Shown one piece after another: positions 34,831 to 44,050 of a DNA stretch of 64,000 nt. Both the position numbers and the translations under genes were made by a program. The number at the start of each line of letters is the position of its first letter. The stretch's first letter is position 1. Where the stretch lies: the NCBI RefSeq assembly GCF_019431455.1, contig NZ_JAHYSR010000004.1, forward strand, positions 1-64,000, written 5' to 3'. A model generated the notes under the pieces. The model was not told the DNA's origin. It ran no database searches and saw only the letters and a list, made by a program, of their open reading frames with translations. This DNA comes from Paracoccus bogoriensis (GTDB lineage Bacteria > Pseudomonadota > Alphaproteobacteria > Rhodobacterales > Rhodobacteraceae).

Positions 34831-37775
34831 AGGATTTCATCATCCCCACCCATCGCCCCGGCGAGGACATCGCCGATGACCGCGATCTTGGCACCCCGGC
34901 TTGCCACGGCGCGCCGGTGACGCTGAATGTGGACGGGATCGCGGTGACGGTCCCCGAGGGCACCTCGGTCATGCGCGCTGCGTTTCTGGCCGGGATCAGC
35001 GTGCCGAAGCTCTGCGCCAGCGACAATCTGGAAGCCTTCGGCTCGTGCCGCCTCTGCCTGGTCGAGATCGAGGGGCGGCGCGGCACGCCTGCCTCATGCA
35101 CCACGCCCGTGGCCGAAGGAATGGTCGTGCGCACCCAGTCCGAAAAACTCCGTCGCCTGCGCCGCGGCGTGATGGAGCTTTACATCAGCGACCACCCGCT
35201 GGATTGTCTGACCTGCGCGGCCAATGGCGATTGCGAATTGCAGGATGCGGCGGGACAGGTGGGTCTGCGCGATGTGCGCTATACGCCTGGCGCGAACCAT
35301 TTCGACCCCAAGGGCATCGGCGCGCGGGCGCAATCCGAGGCCGCCTTGCGCGGCGGGCCGGGCAATCCGCGCTACATCCCCAAGGACGACAGCAACCCCT
35401 ATTTCACCTATGATCCCAGCAAATGCATTCTCTGTTCGCGCTGCGTGCGTGCCTGCGACGAGGTGCAGGGCACATTCGCCCTGACCATCGAGGGGCGGGG
35501 CTTCGACAGCCGCGTGGCGGTGGCGGGCGAGAATTTCCTGGTCAGCGATTGCGTCAGTTGCGGCGCCTGCGTCCAGGCCTGCCCGACCGCGACGCTGCAG
35601 GAAAAGTCGGTGGCCGAACTGGGAACGCCCACGCGGTCGGTCATCACGACCTGCGCCTATTGCGGGGTGGGGTGCAGCTTCAAGGCCGAGCTGAACGGCG
35701 ATCGGCTGGTGCGCATGGTGCCCTGGAAGCATGGCAAGGCGAACCGGGGTCATAGCTGCGTCAAGGGGCGTTTCGCTTATGGCTATGCTGCCCACAAGGA
35801 CCGCATCCTGAAGCCGATGATCCGTGAGCGGACCTGCGACCCCTGGCGCGAGGTCGAATGGGACACGGCGCTGGGTTTTGCCGCCACCCGTCTGCGCGCG
35901 ATCCAGGATCGGCATGGGCGGCGGTCCGTGGGGGTCATCACCTCCAGCCGCTGCACGAACGAAGAGACCTACCTGGTCCAGAAGCTGGCCCGCGCGGTTT
36001 TCGGCAACAACAATACCGATACCTGTGCGCGGGTCTGCCATTCGCCCACGGGCTACGGGCTGGGCAAGACCTTCGGCACCTCGGCGGGGACGCAGGATTT
36101 CGACAGCGTCGAGCAGAGCGACGTGGTCCTGGTCATCGGGGCGAACCCAACCGATGGGCACCCGGTCTTTGCCAGCCGCCTCAAGAAGCGGCTCCGCCAG
36201 GGCGCCAGGCTGATCGTCGTGGACCCGCGCCGCATTGACATCGTTCGCAGCGCCCATGTCGAGGCCGCCCATCATTTGCGTCTGCGCCCCGGCACCAACG
36301 TTGCCGTCATCAGCGCCATGGCCCATGTGATCGTGACCGAGGGGCTGATGGATGAAACCTTCATCCGCGAGCGTTGCGATTGGGACGAGTTCCTGCATTA
36401 CGCCGAATTCATCCGTGATCCCCGCCACGCCCCCGAGGCCACCGAGGCGCTGACCGGTGTGCCCGCCGCGGATCTGCGCGCCGCGGCGCGGCTGTTCGCG
36501 ACGGGGGGGAACGGCGCGATCTATTACGGGCTGGGCGTGACCGAGCACAGCCAGGGCTCGACCACCGTGATGGCGATTGCCAACCTTGCCATGCTGACCG
36601 GCAATATCGGGCGGCCCGGCGTGGGCGTGAACCCGCTGCGCGGCCAGAACAACGTGCAGGGCGCCTGCGACATGGGGTCTTTCCCGCATGAACTGCCCGG
36701 ATACCGTCATGTGAAGCTGCCCGAGGTGCGCGCGATCTTCGAGGCCGCCTGGGGCGTCGAGATCGACCCGGAGCCGGGCCTTCGCATCCCCAACATGCTG
36801 GATGCCGCCATCGAGGGGCGTTTCCGCGGGCTCTATTGCCAAGGCGAGGACATCCTGCAATCGGACCCCGATACGGCGCATGTCGCGGCGGCCTTGGCGG
36901 CGATGGATTGCGTCATAGTCCATGACCTCTTCCTGAACGAAACGGCCAATTACGCTCATGTTTTCCTGCCCGGATCGTCGTTTCTGGAAAAGGATGGCAC
37001 ATTCACCAATGCCGAGCGCCGCATCAACCGCGTCCGCCGTGTGATGGCCCCGCGCAATGGCTACGAGGATTGGCAGATCACCCAGATGCTGGCCAATGCG
37101 ATCCTGGCGCAGTCGGGGCGGCCGCTGTGGCATTATACTCATCCCGGCCAGATCATGGACGAGATCGCGGCGACGACTCCCAGCTTTGCGGGCGTCAGCT
37201 ACGAGCGTCTGGAAGCACTCGGCTCGGTGCAATGGCCCTGCAACGAGGCCGCGCCCGAAGGCACGCCCCTGATGCATGTCCAGGGCTTCCAGGGCGGGCG
37301 GGGTCATTTCATGATCACCGAATACATTCCCACCGACGAACGCACCGGCCCGCGTTTTCCGCTTTTGCTGACGACGGGGCGCATCCTGTCGCAATACAAT
37401 GTCGGCGCCCAGACAAGACGGACCGCGAACACGGTCTGGCACTCCGAGGATGTGCTGGAAATGCACCCCCACGACGCCGAGACGCGCGGTGTGACCGAAG
37501 GCGCCTGGGTCCGCCTTGCCAGCCGCTCGGGCGAGACGACGCTGCGGGTGACGCTGACGGACCGGGTGTCGCCGGGCGTGGTCTATACGACCTTCCACCA
37601 TCCGGCAACGCAAGCGAATGTGGTTACGACCGATTATTCGGACTGGGCGACGAATTGCCCCGAATACAAGGTGACGGCGGTGCAGGTCAGCCCCTCGAAC
37701 GGCCCTTCCGACTGGCAGCAGCGCCATGTCGCCCAGACCCTGCGGGCGCGCCGCATCCTGCCCGCCGCCGAGTGA
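34827..37775 (+). CDS. fdsA: NAD-dependent formate dehydrogenase alpha (molybdenum) subunit
   Basis: The 982-residue catalytic subunit oxidises formate to CO2 at a bis-MGD molybdenum centre. Cluster sites in order: [2Fe-2S] with CASDNLEAFGSCRLC (63-77), His-ligated [4Fe-4S] with HPLDCLTCAANGDC (123-136), two ferredoxin clusters (CILCSRC at 200-206 and CVSCGAC at 242-248), and the NapA-like [4Fe-4S] with CAYCGVGC (276-283). The molybdenum ligand is Cys404 followed by His405 (ARVCHSPT), so this is a cysteine, not selenocysteine, enzyme. Such enzymes tolerate oxygen and can also reduce CO2 in R. capsulatus. It overlaps fdsB. Confidence 0.97.
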   Translation: MKDFIIPTHRPGEDIADDRDLGTPACHGAPVTLNVDGIAVTVPEGTSVMRAAFLAGISVPKLCASDNLEAFGSCRLCLVEIEGRRGTPASCTTPVAEGMVVRTQSEKLRRLRRGVMELYISDHPLDCLTCAANGDCELQDAAGQVGLRDVRYTPGANHFDPKGIGARAQSEAALRGGPGNPRYIPKDDSNPYFTYDPSKCILCSRCVRACDEVQGTFALTIEGRGFDSRVAVAGENFLVSDCVSCGACVQACPTATLQEKSVAELGTPTRSVITTCAYCGVGCSFKAELNGDRLVRMVPWKHGKANRGHSCVKGRFAYGYAAHKDRILKPMIRERTCDPWREVEWDTALGFAATRLRAIQDRHGRRSVGVITSSRCTNEETYLVQKLARAVFGNNNTDTCARVCHSPTGYGLGKTFGTSAGTQDFDSVEQSDVVLVIGANPTDGHPVFASRLKKRLRQGARLIVVDPRRIDIVRSAHVEAAHHLRLRPGTNVAVISAMAHVIVTEGLMDETFIRERCDWDEFLHYAEFIRDPRHAPEATEALTGVPAADLRAAARLFATGGNGAIYYGLGVTEHSQGSTTVMAIANLAMLTGNIGRPGVGVNPLRGQNNVQGACDMGSFPHELPGYRHVKLPEVRAIFEAAWGVEIDPEPGLRIPNMLDAAIEGRFRGLYCQGEDILQSDPDTAHVAAALAAMDCVIVHDLFLNETANYAHVFLPGSSFLEKDGTFTNAERRINRVRRVMAPRNGYEDWQITQMLANAILAQSGRPLWHYTHPGQIMDEIAATTPSFAGVSYERLEALGSVQWPCNEAAPEGTPLMHVQGFQGGRGHFMITEYIPTDERTGPRFPLLLTTGRILSQYNVGAQTRRTANTVWHSEDVLEMHPHDAETRGVTEGAWVRLASRSGETTLRVTLTDRVSPGVVYTTFHHPATQANVVTTDYSDWATNCPEYKVTAVQVSPSNGPSDWQQRHVAQTLRARRILPAAE

Positions 37776-37785
37776 AGCAGCCGTG

Positions 37786-38652
37786 ATGACCCGCAGCCGG
37801 CCCCGGACCGACCGATCCCTGCTGTCGCTTCCGGCGCAGGCCGTGGCGCTGCGGCGCGTGGATGGCCTGCATCACGCACAGGGCGCCTTTCGCGCCATGA
37901 CGCGCGATCTGGCGGAAGAAACCGCGGTGGCGATGGTCTATGGCGGCTCGACCCAGGCCGTGATGATGGCCAGCCCCGCCGACCTGCACGATTTCGCGGT
38001 GGGCTTCTCGCTGAGCGAGCGGTTTGTGACGCATCCGGGCCAGATCGAGCACCTGGAAATCGTCGAACACCCGCAGGGGATCGAGGTGCAGATGTGGCTG
38101 ACCGAAGATCGCGCCCAGGCCCTGGCCGCGCGGCGGCGCTTCATGGCGGGACCGGTGGGCTGCGGGCTCTGCGGGATCGACAGCCTGGCCGAGGCCGGTC
38201 GCGCGCTGCCCGATCTGGGCGCGTCAGGCCCCGTATTGGCCCCATCCCAGGTCGTCCGCGCGACCAAGGATCTGCGCCGCTGGCAGCCGCTTCACGACAT
38301 GACGCGCGCGGTCCATGCGGCGGGCTTTCTTCTGCCCGGTCGGGGTATGGTCCTGGCGCGCGAGGATGTCGGGCGCCACAACGCGCTGGACAAGTTGATC
38401 GGCGCGATGGCGCGGCAGGGAGTGGCGGCAGGACAGGGCGCCTTTGTTCTGACCAGCCGCGTCTCGGTCGAGATGGTGCAGAAATGCGCGATGGCCGGCT
38501 GCGCGGTGCTGATCGCGGTTTCGGCGCCCACCGCCCATGCACGCAGGCTGGCCGAGGGCGCGGGCATCACCCTGGCCGCCTTTGCGCGCGGCGAGGGCTT
38601 TGACCTGTTCACGCGTCCCGACAGGATCGCCGGAGGTTTCGATGTCGCCTGA
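37786..38652 (+). CDS. fdhD: formate dehydrogenase sulfurtransferase FdhD (FdsC)
   Basis: The 288-residue accessory protein passes sulfur from a cysteine desulfurase to bis-MGD before insertion into FdsA. The family cysteine loop is CGLCGID (residues about 126-132) and EDVGRHNALDKLIG is the conserved cofactor-binding motif. It sits between fdsA and fdsD, as in the R. capsulatus fdsGBACD operon. ATG 37786 is used; GTG 37783 is also in frame. It overlaps fdsD by 11 bp. Confidence 0.95.
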   Translation: MTRSRPRTDRSLLSLPAQAVALRRVDGLHHAQGAFRAMTRDLAEETAVAMVYGGSTQAVMMASPADLHDFAVGFSLSERFVTHPGQIEHLEIVEHPQGIEVQMWLTEDRAQALAARRRFMAGPVGCGLCGIDSLAEAGRALPDLGASGPVLAPSQVVRATKDLRRWQPLHDMTRAVHAAGFLLPGRGMVLAREDVGRHNALDKLIGAMARQGVAAGQGAFVLTSRVSVEMVQKCAMAGCAVLIAVSAPTAHARRLAEGAGITLAAFARGEGFDLFTRPDRIAGGFDVA

Positions 38653-38842
38653 CAAGCTGGTGCGCATGGCCAACCAGATCGCCGCCTTCTTCGATACCCA
38701 GCCCGGAGATGCGGCCGAGAAGATCGCCGCCCATCTGCGCGACTATTGGGAGCCCGAGATGCGCGCCCGCTTGGTCGCCCATGTCGCGGCGGGGGGCGAG
38801 GGGCTGAAACCCTCGGTCAGGGCTGCGGTCGCGCTGATCTGA
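38642..38842 (+). CDS. fdsD: formate dehydrogenase delta subunit
   Basis: The 66-residue small protein begins MSPDKLVRMANQIAAFF and has RDYWEPEMRARL, typical of FdsD. It is needed for an active, stable FdsABG complex in R. capsulatus and probably acts in maturation. It is the last gene of the operon and starts inside the end of fdhD. Confidence 0.94.
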   Translation: MSPDKLVRMANQIAAFFDTQPGDAAEKIAAHLRDYWEPEMRARLVAHVAAGGEGLKPSVRAAVALI

Positions 38843-38853
38843 CGCTTTTCGCG

Positions 38854-38881
38854 TTGAAACTCACGCAAAACGTGACTATAG
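38854..38881 (+). promoter_or_regulatory. probable rpsA promoter
   Basis: TTGAAA (38854-38859) and CTATAG (38876-38881) are 16 nt apart. This predicts a leader of about 150 nt before rpsA. It begins right after the fdsD stop, which separates the ribosomal gene from the fds operon. Confidence 0.5.
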
Positions 38882-39037
38882 GCGCAGGCAGTCACAAGGC
38901 GACAAGGCCATGACAGGCCGCTTTTCACCGGGTCGGGCGTTCAGCGCCGGCCCTTTGTCGTTGCCATGATGGCGTCATAAAGACCGGCGGAGCCAACCGT
39001 CAGGCCGGAAAACCGTGATAAAGGATACTGCATACGC

Positions 39038-40714
39038 ATGTGCGCTAAAGCGACGATGGAGGAATTCGAGGCCCTCCTGAATGAAAGCCTTGAAATCGAC
39101 ACGCCCGACGAGGGCAGCGTTGTCAAGGGCCGCGTCATCGCCATCGAGGCGGGTCAGGCCATCATCGACGTCGGCTACAAGATGGAAGGCCGCGTCGATC
39201 TGAAGGAATTCGCAAATCCTGGCGAAGAGCCCGGCATCAAGGTCGGCGACGAAGTCGAGGTCTATCTGGACCGCGTCGAGAATGCCCGTGGCGAGGCCAG
39301 CATCTCGCGCGAGAAGGCCCGCCGCGAGGAAGCCTGGGACCGTCTGGAAAAAGCCTACGAAAGAGAAGAGCGCGTCGAAGGCGCCATCTTCGGTCGCGTC
39401 AAGGGCGGCTTTACCGTCGATCTGGGCGGTGCCGTGGCCTTCCTGCCCGGTTCGCAGGTTGACGTGCGCCCCGTGCGCGATGCGGGCCCGCTGATGGGTC
39501 TGAAACAGCCCTTCCAGATCCTGAAGATGGATCGCCGCCGCGGCAACATCGTCGTGTCGCGCCGCGCCATCCTGGAAGAGAGCCGCGCCGAGCAGCGCGC
39601 CGAAGTCATCGCCAACCTCTCCGAAGGCCAGGCGATCAACGGCGTCGTCAAGAACATCACCGAATACGGCGCCTTCGTCGATCTGGGCGGTGTTGACGGT
39701 CTGCTGCACGTCACCGACATGGCCTGGCGCCGCGTCAATCACCCGTCCGAGATCCTGTCGATCGGCGAGACCGTCAAGGTTCAGGTCATCAAGATCAACA
39801 AGGACAGCCACCGCATCAGCCTCGGGATGAAGCAGCTTCAGGCCGATCCCTGGGACACGGTCGGCGACAAGTTCCCGATCGGTTCGGTTCATCGCGGCCG
39901 CGTGACCAACATCACCGATTACGGCGCCTTCGTCGAACTGGAGGCCGGTGTCGAGGGTCTGGTCCATGTCTCGGAAATGAGCTGGACCAAGAAGAACGTC
40001 CATCCGGGCAAGATCGTCTCGACTTCGCAAGAGGTTGATGTCATGGTCCTGGAGATCGACGAAGCGAAGCGCCGCGTGTCGCTGGGTCTCAAGCAGACCA
40101 TGCGCAACCCGTGGGAAGTCTTTGCCGAGACGCACCCGACCGGCACCGTCATCGAAGGCGAAGTCAAGAACATCACCGAATTCGGTCTGTTCGTCGGCCT
40201 CGAAGGCGATATCGACGGCATGGTCCATCTGTCGGATATTTCGTGGGATACCCGCGGCGAGGACGCGATCCAGGACTTCCGCAAGGGCGATGTCGTCAAG
40301 GCGGTCGTGCAGGACGTGGATGTCGAGAAAGAGCGCATCAGCCTGTCGATCAAGGCGTTGGAAAACGAGCATATGGCCGAGGCTGTTGACGGCGTGAAGC
40401 GTGGCTCGGTGGTGACCGTCGAGGTCACGGCCATCGAGGACGGGGGCATCGAGGTCGAATATAACGGCGTCAAGTCCTTCATCCGCCGTTCGGACCTGGC
40501 CCGCGACCGTCAGGACCAGCGCCCCGAGCGCTTCCAGGTCGGCGACAAGGTCGATGCCCGCGTGACCAATATCGACACCAAGACCCGCCGTCTTGGCCTG
40601 TCGATCAAGGCTCGCGAAATCGCCGAGGAAAAGGAAGCGATCGACCAGTATGGCAGTTCGGATTCGGGCGCCTCGCTGGGCGACATCCTGGGCGCCGCGC
40701 TGAACCGCAACTGA
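39038..40714 (+). CDS. rpsA: 30S ribosomal protein S1
   Basis: The 558-residue protein has six S1 (OB-fold) RNA-binding repeats, recognised by repeated [27 protein letters not shown] and [14 protein letters not shown] type segments. It binds mRNA on the small subunit and helps start translation. The start [13 protein letters not shown] fits the family (usually [10 protein letters not shown]). AAAGGA is 12 nt upstream, a loose spacing, as is common for S1, which regulates its own translation. Confidence 0.97.
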   Translation: MCAKATMEEFEALLNESLEIDTPDEGSVVKGRVIAIEAGQAIIDVGYKMEGRVDLKEFANPGEEPGIKVGDEVEVYLDRVENARGEASISREKARREEAWDRLEKAYEREERVEGAIFGRVKGGFTVDLGGAVAFLPGSQVDVRPVRDAGPLMGLKQPFQILKMDRRRGNIVVSRRAILEESRAEQRAEVIANLSEGQAINGVVKNITEYGAFVDLGGVDGLLHVTDMAWRRVNHPSEILSIGETVKVQVIKINKDSHRISLGMKQLQADPWDTVGDKFPIGSVHRGRVTNITDYGAFVELEAGVEGLVHVSEMSWTKKNVHPGKIVSTSQEVDVMVLEIDEAKRRVSLGLKQTMRNPWEVFAETHPTGTVIEGEVKNITEFGLFVGLEGDIDGMVHLSDISWDTRGEDAIQDFRKGDVVKAVVQDVDVEKERISLSIKALENEHMAEAVDGVKRGSVVTVEVTAIEDGGIEVEYNGVKSFIRRSDLARDRQDQRPERFQVGDKVDARVTNIDTKTRRLGLSIKAREIAEEKEAIDQYGSSDSGASLGDILGAALNRN

Positions 40715-40734
40715 TCGGTTCGCCAGGACGATCC

Positions 40735-40768
40735 GGCCCGCCCCGCCAGATGGCAGGGCGGGCCTTTT
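40735..40768 (+). terminator. intrinsic terminator after rpsA
   Basis: GGCCCGCCC (40735-40743) pairs perfectly with GGGCGGGCC (40756-40764). An inner GCC/GGC extends the stem, and TTTT follows at 40765-40768. Confidence 0.85.
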
Positions 40769-40910
40769 CTTGCCGAAAGCTCTGCCCCCGCCGGGCAAGC
40801 CGCTTGCACCCTTTCGCCAAAGCTGGCAACGCTATGAAACAAGTGACTTCTGTCGCGCGTTGGTCCCGGCCAGCGGCGAAGGCTGCAATGTTCGCATCAA
40901 GGGGGCAAGC

Positions 40911-41195
40911 ATGATCCGATCCGAGCTGATCCAGAAGATCGCCGACGAAAACCCGCATCTGTTCCGCCGCGATGTCGAGCGGATCGTGAACACCGTCTTT
41001 GAAGAGATCATAGACGCGATGGCGCGCGGCGACCGGGTCGAATTGCGCGGTTTTGGTGCTTTTTCGGTCAAGAAGCGCGAGGCTCGTATGGGCCGTAACC
41101 CCCGCACCGGCGATTCCGTCGAGGTCGAGGAAAAGCACGTCCCCTTCTTCAAGACCGGCAAATTGCTGCGTGACCGCCTGAACGGCCTGGCCTGA
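40911..41195 (+). CDS. ihfB: integration host factor beta subunit
   Basis: The 94-residue DNA-bending protein of the HU/IHF family starts [17 protein letters not shown]. The arm region [12 protein letters not shown] carries the conserved proline used for DNA intercalation. It pairs with IhfA to shape chromosomal DNA. rpsA-ihfB order is widely conserved. ATG 40911 follows AAGGGGG. Confidence 0.96.
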   Translation: MIRSELIQKIADENPHLFRRDVERIVNTVFEEIIDAMARGDRVELRGFGAFSVKKREARMGRNPRTGDSVEVEEKHVPFFKTGKLLRDRLNGLA

Positions 41196-41256
41196 GAATA
41201 TAATGGCCGCCGCCTTGGTGCCCGCCTTGGCAGATGCCGGCCCGCTGGAGAACTGG

Positions 41257-41661
41257 ATGCGTTATCTTCGACTTCTGTTTGTGATGGTTCTTGCGCTCGT
41301 TCTGGTCGCGGTGGCTCTTGCCAATCGCGGCGCGGTCACGCTGTCGCTGTTTCCCGCGAATTTCGGACAATATCTGGGCGGCGACTGGTCGCTGCAAGTT
41401 CCGTTGTTTCTGGTGATCCTGGGCGCCTTCGGGCTCGGGATGCTGGCCGGGCTGGTCTGGGAATGGCTGCGCGAGGCGCATATCCGCCGCGAGGCACGGC
41501 TGCGTCAGGCTCGGGTCGATCAGCTGGAATCCGAACTGTCCCATCTGCGCCGCCGTCACGCCGCGCCCGAGGATGATGTTCTGGCGGTCCTCGACGCGCC
41601 CGCGTCGGCGCCCGCGTCGGCGTCCGCCACCCCGGCCACGCAACTGCCCGCGACGCGCTGA
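41257..41661 (+). CDS. LapA-domain (DUF1049) inner-membrane protein
   Basis: The 134-residue protein has two membrane helices (LLFVMVLALVLVAVALANRG and LFLVILGAFGLGMLAGLVW), then a coiled-coil-like region (EARLRQARVDQLESELSHL) and an Ala/Pro-rich tail. In E. coli LapA works with LapB in controlling lipopolysaccharide synthesis through LpxC. LapB is not seen here. ATG 41257 with GGAG just before it is preferred over ATG 41203. Its stop overlaps trpF. Confidence 0.85.
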   Translation: MRYLRLLFVMVLALVLVAVALANRGAVTLSLFPANFGQYLGGDWSLQVPLFLVILGAFGLGMLAGLVWEWLREAHIRREARLRQARVDQLESELSHLRRRHAAPEDDVLAVLDAPASAPASASATPATQLPATR

Positions 41662-42293
41662 TGGCCGATGTCAAGATCTGCGGCCTCACGCAGCGCGCGC
41701 ATCTGACAGCAGCCGTCGAGGCCGGTGCGCGCTATCTGGGTCTGGTCTTTTTCCCCCGATCCCCGCGCGCCGTGACGCCCGCCCGGGCTGCCGCCTTGAC
41801 GGCGGAAGTTCCAGTGGGCGTGGCGCGGGTGGGGCTGTTTGTTGACCCCGAAGACGCGCTGATTGACGCCACGCTGGCCCAGGTGCCGTTGGATATCATC
41901 CAGCTTCACGGCCAGGAGACACCCGACCGCGTTGCTGCGGTGCGAAGGCTGACCGGATTGCCGGTGATGAAGGCCGTGGGCATCGCCTCGGCCAATGATC
42001 TGCCGCAATTGACCGATTACGGGCTGGTCGCGGACATGCTGCTGGTCGATGCCAAGCCTGCGCCGGATGCGGCGCTTCCGGGCGGGAACGGGCTGGCCTT
42101 TGACTGGCGATTGCTGCAGGGGCGGCGCTGGCTGCGACCCTGGATGCTGGCCGGCGGGCTGACGCCGGCCAATGTGGCCGAGGCCGTGCGCCTGACCCGC
42201 GCCCCCGCGGTCGATGTCAGTTCCGGGGTGGAATCCGCGCCGGGGGTCAAGGATAAGCGCCTCATTGCCGATTTCGTGGCAGCGGCGCGTTAG
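41661..42293 (+). CDS. trpF: phosphoribosylanthranilate isomerase
   Basis: The 210-residue TIM-barrel enzyme carries out the Amadori step of tryptophan synthesis. The catalytic Cys is in VKICGLTQ (residue 7), and the family motifs GLVFFPRSPRAV, IQLHGQET and MLAGGLTPANV are present with the catalytic Asp in LLVDAKP. It starts within the LapA gene stop (TGATG). trpB usually follows, but here the convergent ramB-like gene does. Stop codons of the two adjoin. Confidence 0.96.
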   Translation: MADVKICGLTQRAHLTAAVEAGARYLGLVFFPRSPRAVTPARAAALTAEVPVGVARVGLFVDPEDALIDATLAQVPLDIIQLHGQETPDRVAAVRRLTGLPVMKAVGIASANDLPQLTDYGLVADMLLVDAKPAPDAALPGGNGLAFDWRLLQGRRWLRPWMLAGGLTPANVAEAVRLTRAPAVDVSSGVESAPGVKDKRLIADFVAAAR

Positions 42294-43730
42294 TCATTCG
42301 CCCTCGAAACGGAACAGCGCCAGACTGCGCTCGCGCTCGTTGATGGCCAGGCGGCGATTGATCGGCGGCTGCGCCCGCGATGCACAATTCTGCCTTTCGC
42401 AGAGATAGCAGTTCAGGCCGATATCGGTCGGCGGCGTGCCTGCAAGGTTGATCCGGTCGGAATAGACGAGCCGCGCGGCATAGGACACGTCGCAGCCCAG
42501 CCCGATGGCCAGCCGCTGCGCGGGCGTGCTGTGCGTGCCGCCTGCCCGCGTCACCGTGCGTGCGATCGAGAAATAGCTGGCGCCCTCGGGCATCCGGATG
42601 ATCTGGGTCTGGACCTGCCCGGGCGCCTCGAAGGCGGCATGGATGTTCCACAAGGGGCAGGTGCCGCCAAAGCGCGAGAACGGAAACCGCCCCGCGCTGA
42701 AGCGTTTCGAGACATTGCCCGCCCGGTCGATCCGCACGAAGAAGAACGGGATGCCCCGTGCATCGGGGCGCTGCAGCGTAGCCATCCGATGCGCGGTCTG
42801 TTCATAGCTGGCGCCGAAACGGTGGCTGATCAGTTCCACGTCATAGCGTTCCTGCTCGCAGGCGGCCAGAAAGCGGGCATAGGGCATCTGCAAGGCGGCG
42901 GAAAAGTAGTTGGCCAGGCTCACCCGGGCCAGACTGCGCGTATCGGCATCCTTGAAGCCGGCCGCGTCGATCTGATCCTCGATCAGCGATTCGTATTCCA
43001 GCCTTGCGATCAGCACGCCGATCTGGAAGCGGCGACTGGCCTGCCCCAGCAATTCCGACAGCATCAGTTCCTTGCGGTGCGGGTCGTAACGCCGCAGCGC
43101 CCCGCTCATCACCTCGGCCGGCAGGATGCGGACGCGGATGCCATGGCGGGACATGCGCTCGGTCAAGGCCAGATGCGGTTCCTCGCGGTGCAGGGCCATG
43201 TCCACAGCCAGCTGTTCGGCGGCGCGGTCCACCGCATCGAGGTAATTGTCGGTCTCGTAAAGCCAGTCGCGCACGCGTTCGTCGGGGCGGCTGACCTGGC
43301 CTATGGCCTCGACCTTGGCACGGTCGGTAAAGGGGTTGTCATCCACCTGATCGCGCATCCGTTGCTCGGTCAGCTTGCCGTGCATCCTGACGATCCCGGC
43401 AGCGATCCGGGGCGAGGCTTGCAGCACGGCCTCGATCTCGGAATGGGGCAGGTCGGACAGTTCCATTGCCGGATCTTTCAGCGCGGCCTTGAAATCGGCG
43501 GTCAACTGGGCATCGACCTCGGGCGCAAGTTCCGAGATGTTCATGTCATAGACCTGCGCCAGGCGCAGCAAGAGATTGGCCGAGGCGGGCCTCTGGTCGG
43601 CCTCGATCAGGGTGATGTAGCTGGCCGACACGTCAAGCTGTTCGGCCAACTGCGCCTGAGTCAGTCCAAGCGACTTGCGCAACACCCTGAGCCTGCGCCC
43701 GATCATCAGCTTCGCGCTGCGCTTTGCCAT
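42294..43730 (-). CDS. ramB: RamB/ScfR-type regulator of acetate and short-chain acyl metabolism
   Basis: The 478-residue regulator has an N-terminal Xre-type helix-turn-helix (GRRLRVLRKSLGLTQAQLAEQ, residues about 11-31) and a central ImmA/IrrE-like segment. The C-terminal short-chain fatty acyl regulator domain has GTCPLWNIHAAF, IGLGCDVSYAA and a cysteine cluster CYLCERQNC. RamB of Paracoccus denitrificans controls isocitrate lyase; here the gene diverges from aceA, so the same role is likely. ATG 43730 follows AAAGGGG; the longer frame reaches 43841 over the control region. Confidence 0.88.
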   Translation of the reverse strand: MAKRSAKLMIGRRLRVLRKSLGLTQAQLAEQLDVSASYITLIEADQRPASANLLLRLAQVYDMNISELAPEVDAQLTADFKAALKDPAMELSDLPHSEIEAVLQASPRIAAGIVRMHGKLTEQRMRDQVDDNPFTDRAKVEAIGQVSRPDERVRDWLYETDNYLDAVDRAAEQLAVDMALHREEPHLALTERMSRHGIRVRILPAEVMSGALRRYDPHRKELMLSELLGQASRRFQIGVLIARLEYESLIEDQIDAAGFKDADTRSLARVSLANYFSAALQMPYARFLAACEQERYDVELISHRFGASYEQTAHRMATLQRPDARGIPFFFVRIDRAGNVSKRFSAGRFPFSRFGGTCPLWNIHAAFEAPGQVQTQIIRMPEGASYFSIARTVTRAGGTHSTPAQRLAIGLGCDVSYAARLVYSDRINLAGTPPTDIGLNCYLCERQNCASRAQPPINRRLAINERERSLALFRFEGE

Positions 43731-43775
43731 CGCCGCCCCTTTCTGGCCGTCACGTGACAGACCTACAGTTTCGCC

Positions 43776-43790
43776 TGTCATTATATGACA
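43776..43790. promoter_or_regulatory. inverted repeat near ramB start
   Basis: TGTCATTATATGACA has 6-bp perfect arms around a TAT centre. It stands 46 bp upstream of the ramB start in an AT-rich stretch. It is a good candidate for an autoregulatory operator. Confidence 0.5.
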
Positions 43791-43824
43791 AAACTGACAA
43801 ACGCACCCGTTAATTTCAAACGGA

Positions 43825-43843
43825 TAATGCATCTGCGGCATTA
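43825..43843. promoter_or_regulatory. inverted repeat in the ramB-aceA control region
   Basis: TAATGC and GCATTA are perfect arms with a 7-nt spacer (ATCTGCG). It lies 59 bp before the leader ORF and about 210 bp before aceA. It may bind RamB or another acetate-responsive regulator. Confidence 0.45.
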
Positions 43844-43902
43844 CATTACTAACCTGACATCAGGGAATCGCAGATTGCTGCAAGCGCCCAGAGGAGGAAA
43901 GG

Positions 43903-43944
43903 ATGACAATAGCCCGCCCAAGGCCACCGCGCGTGGTCCTCTGA
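43903..43944 (+). CDS. possible 13-codon leader peptide upstream of aceA
   Basis: A very strong Shine-Dalgarno (GAGGAGGAAAGG at 43891-43902) stands immediately before an ATG that reads MTIARPRPPRVVL and then TGA. The peptide is rich in Arg and Pro (7 of 13). The ATG is only 1-8 nt from the purine-rich stretch, so spacing is on the short side. A small stem (CGCCG/CGGCG) follows, then about 100 nt to aceA. It might be a translated leader that affects aceA, or the remnant of an old start site. Confidence 0.35.
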   Translation: MTIARPRPPRVVL

Positions 43945-44050
43945 CCGCCGATACGCGGCGTCTCGCATCGCACCCAAGATCAATCCTGGCTGGACGGTCC
44001 CCGCCAAGGGGCGCCGATCTCCCTGTCACATCTGCCTGAATGAGGATCAC

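Noticed and set aside
36000-36060. Possible selenocysteine site in FdsA
   Set aside because: The molybdenum ligand codon is TGC (Cys404), not TGA, and no SECIS-like stem is needed.
38925-38957. Possible terminator between fdsD and rpsA (GGGTCGGGC / GCCGGCCC then TTTG)
   Set aside because: It lies downstream of the likely rpsA promoter, and the stem has a wobble and mismatches; it may simply be part of the rpsA leader.
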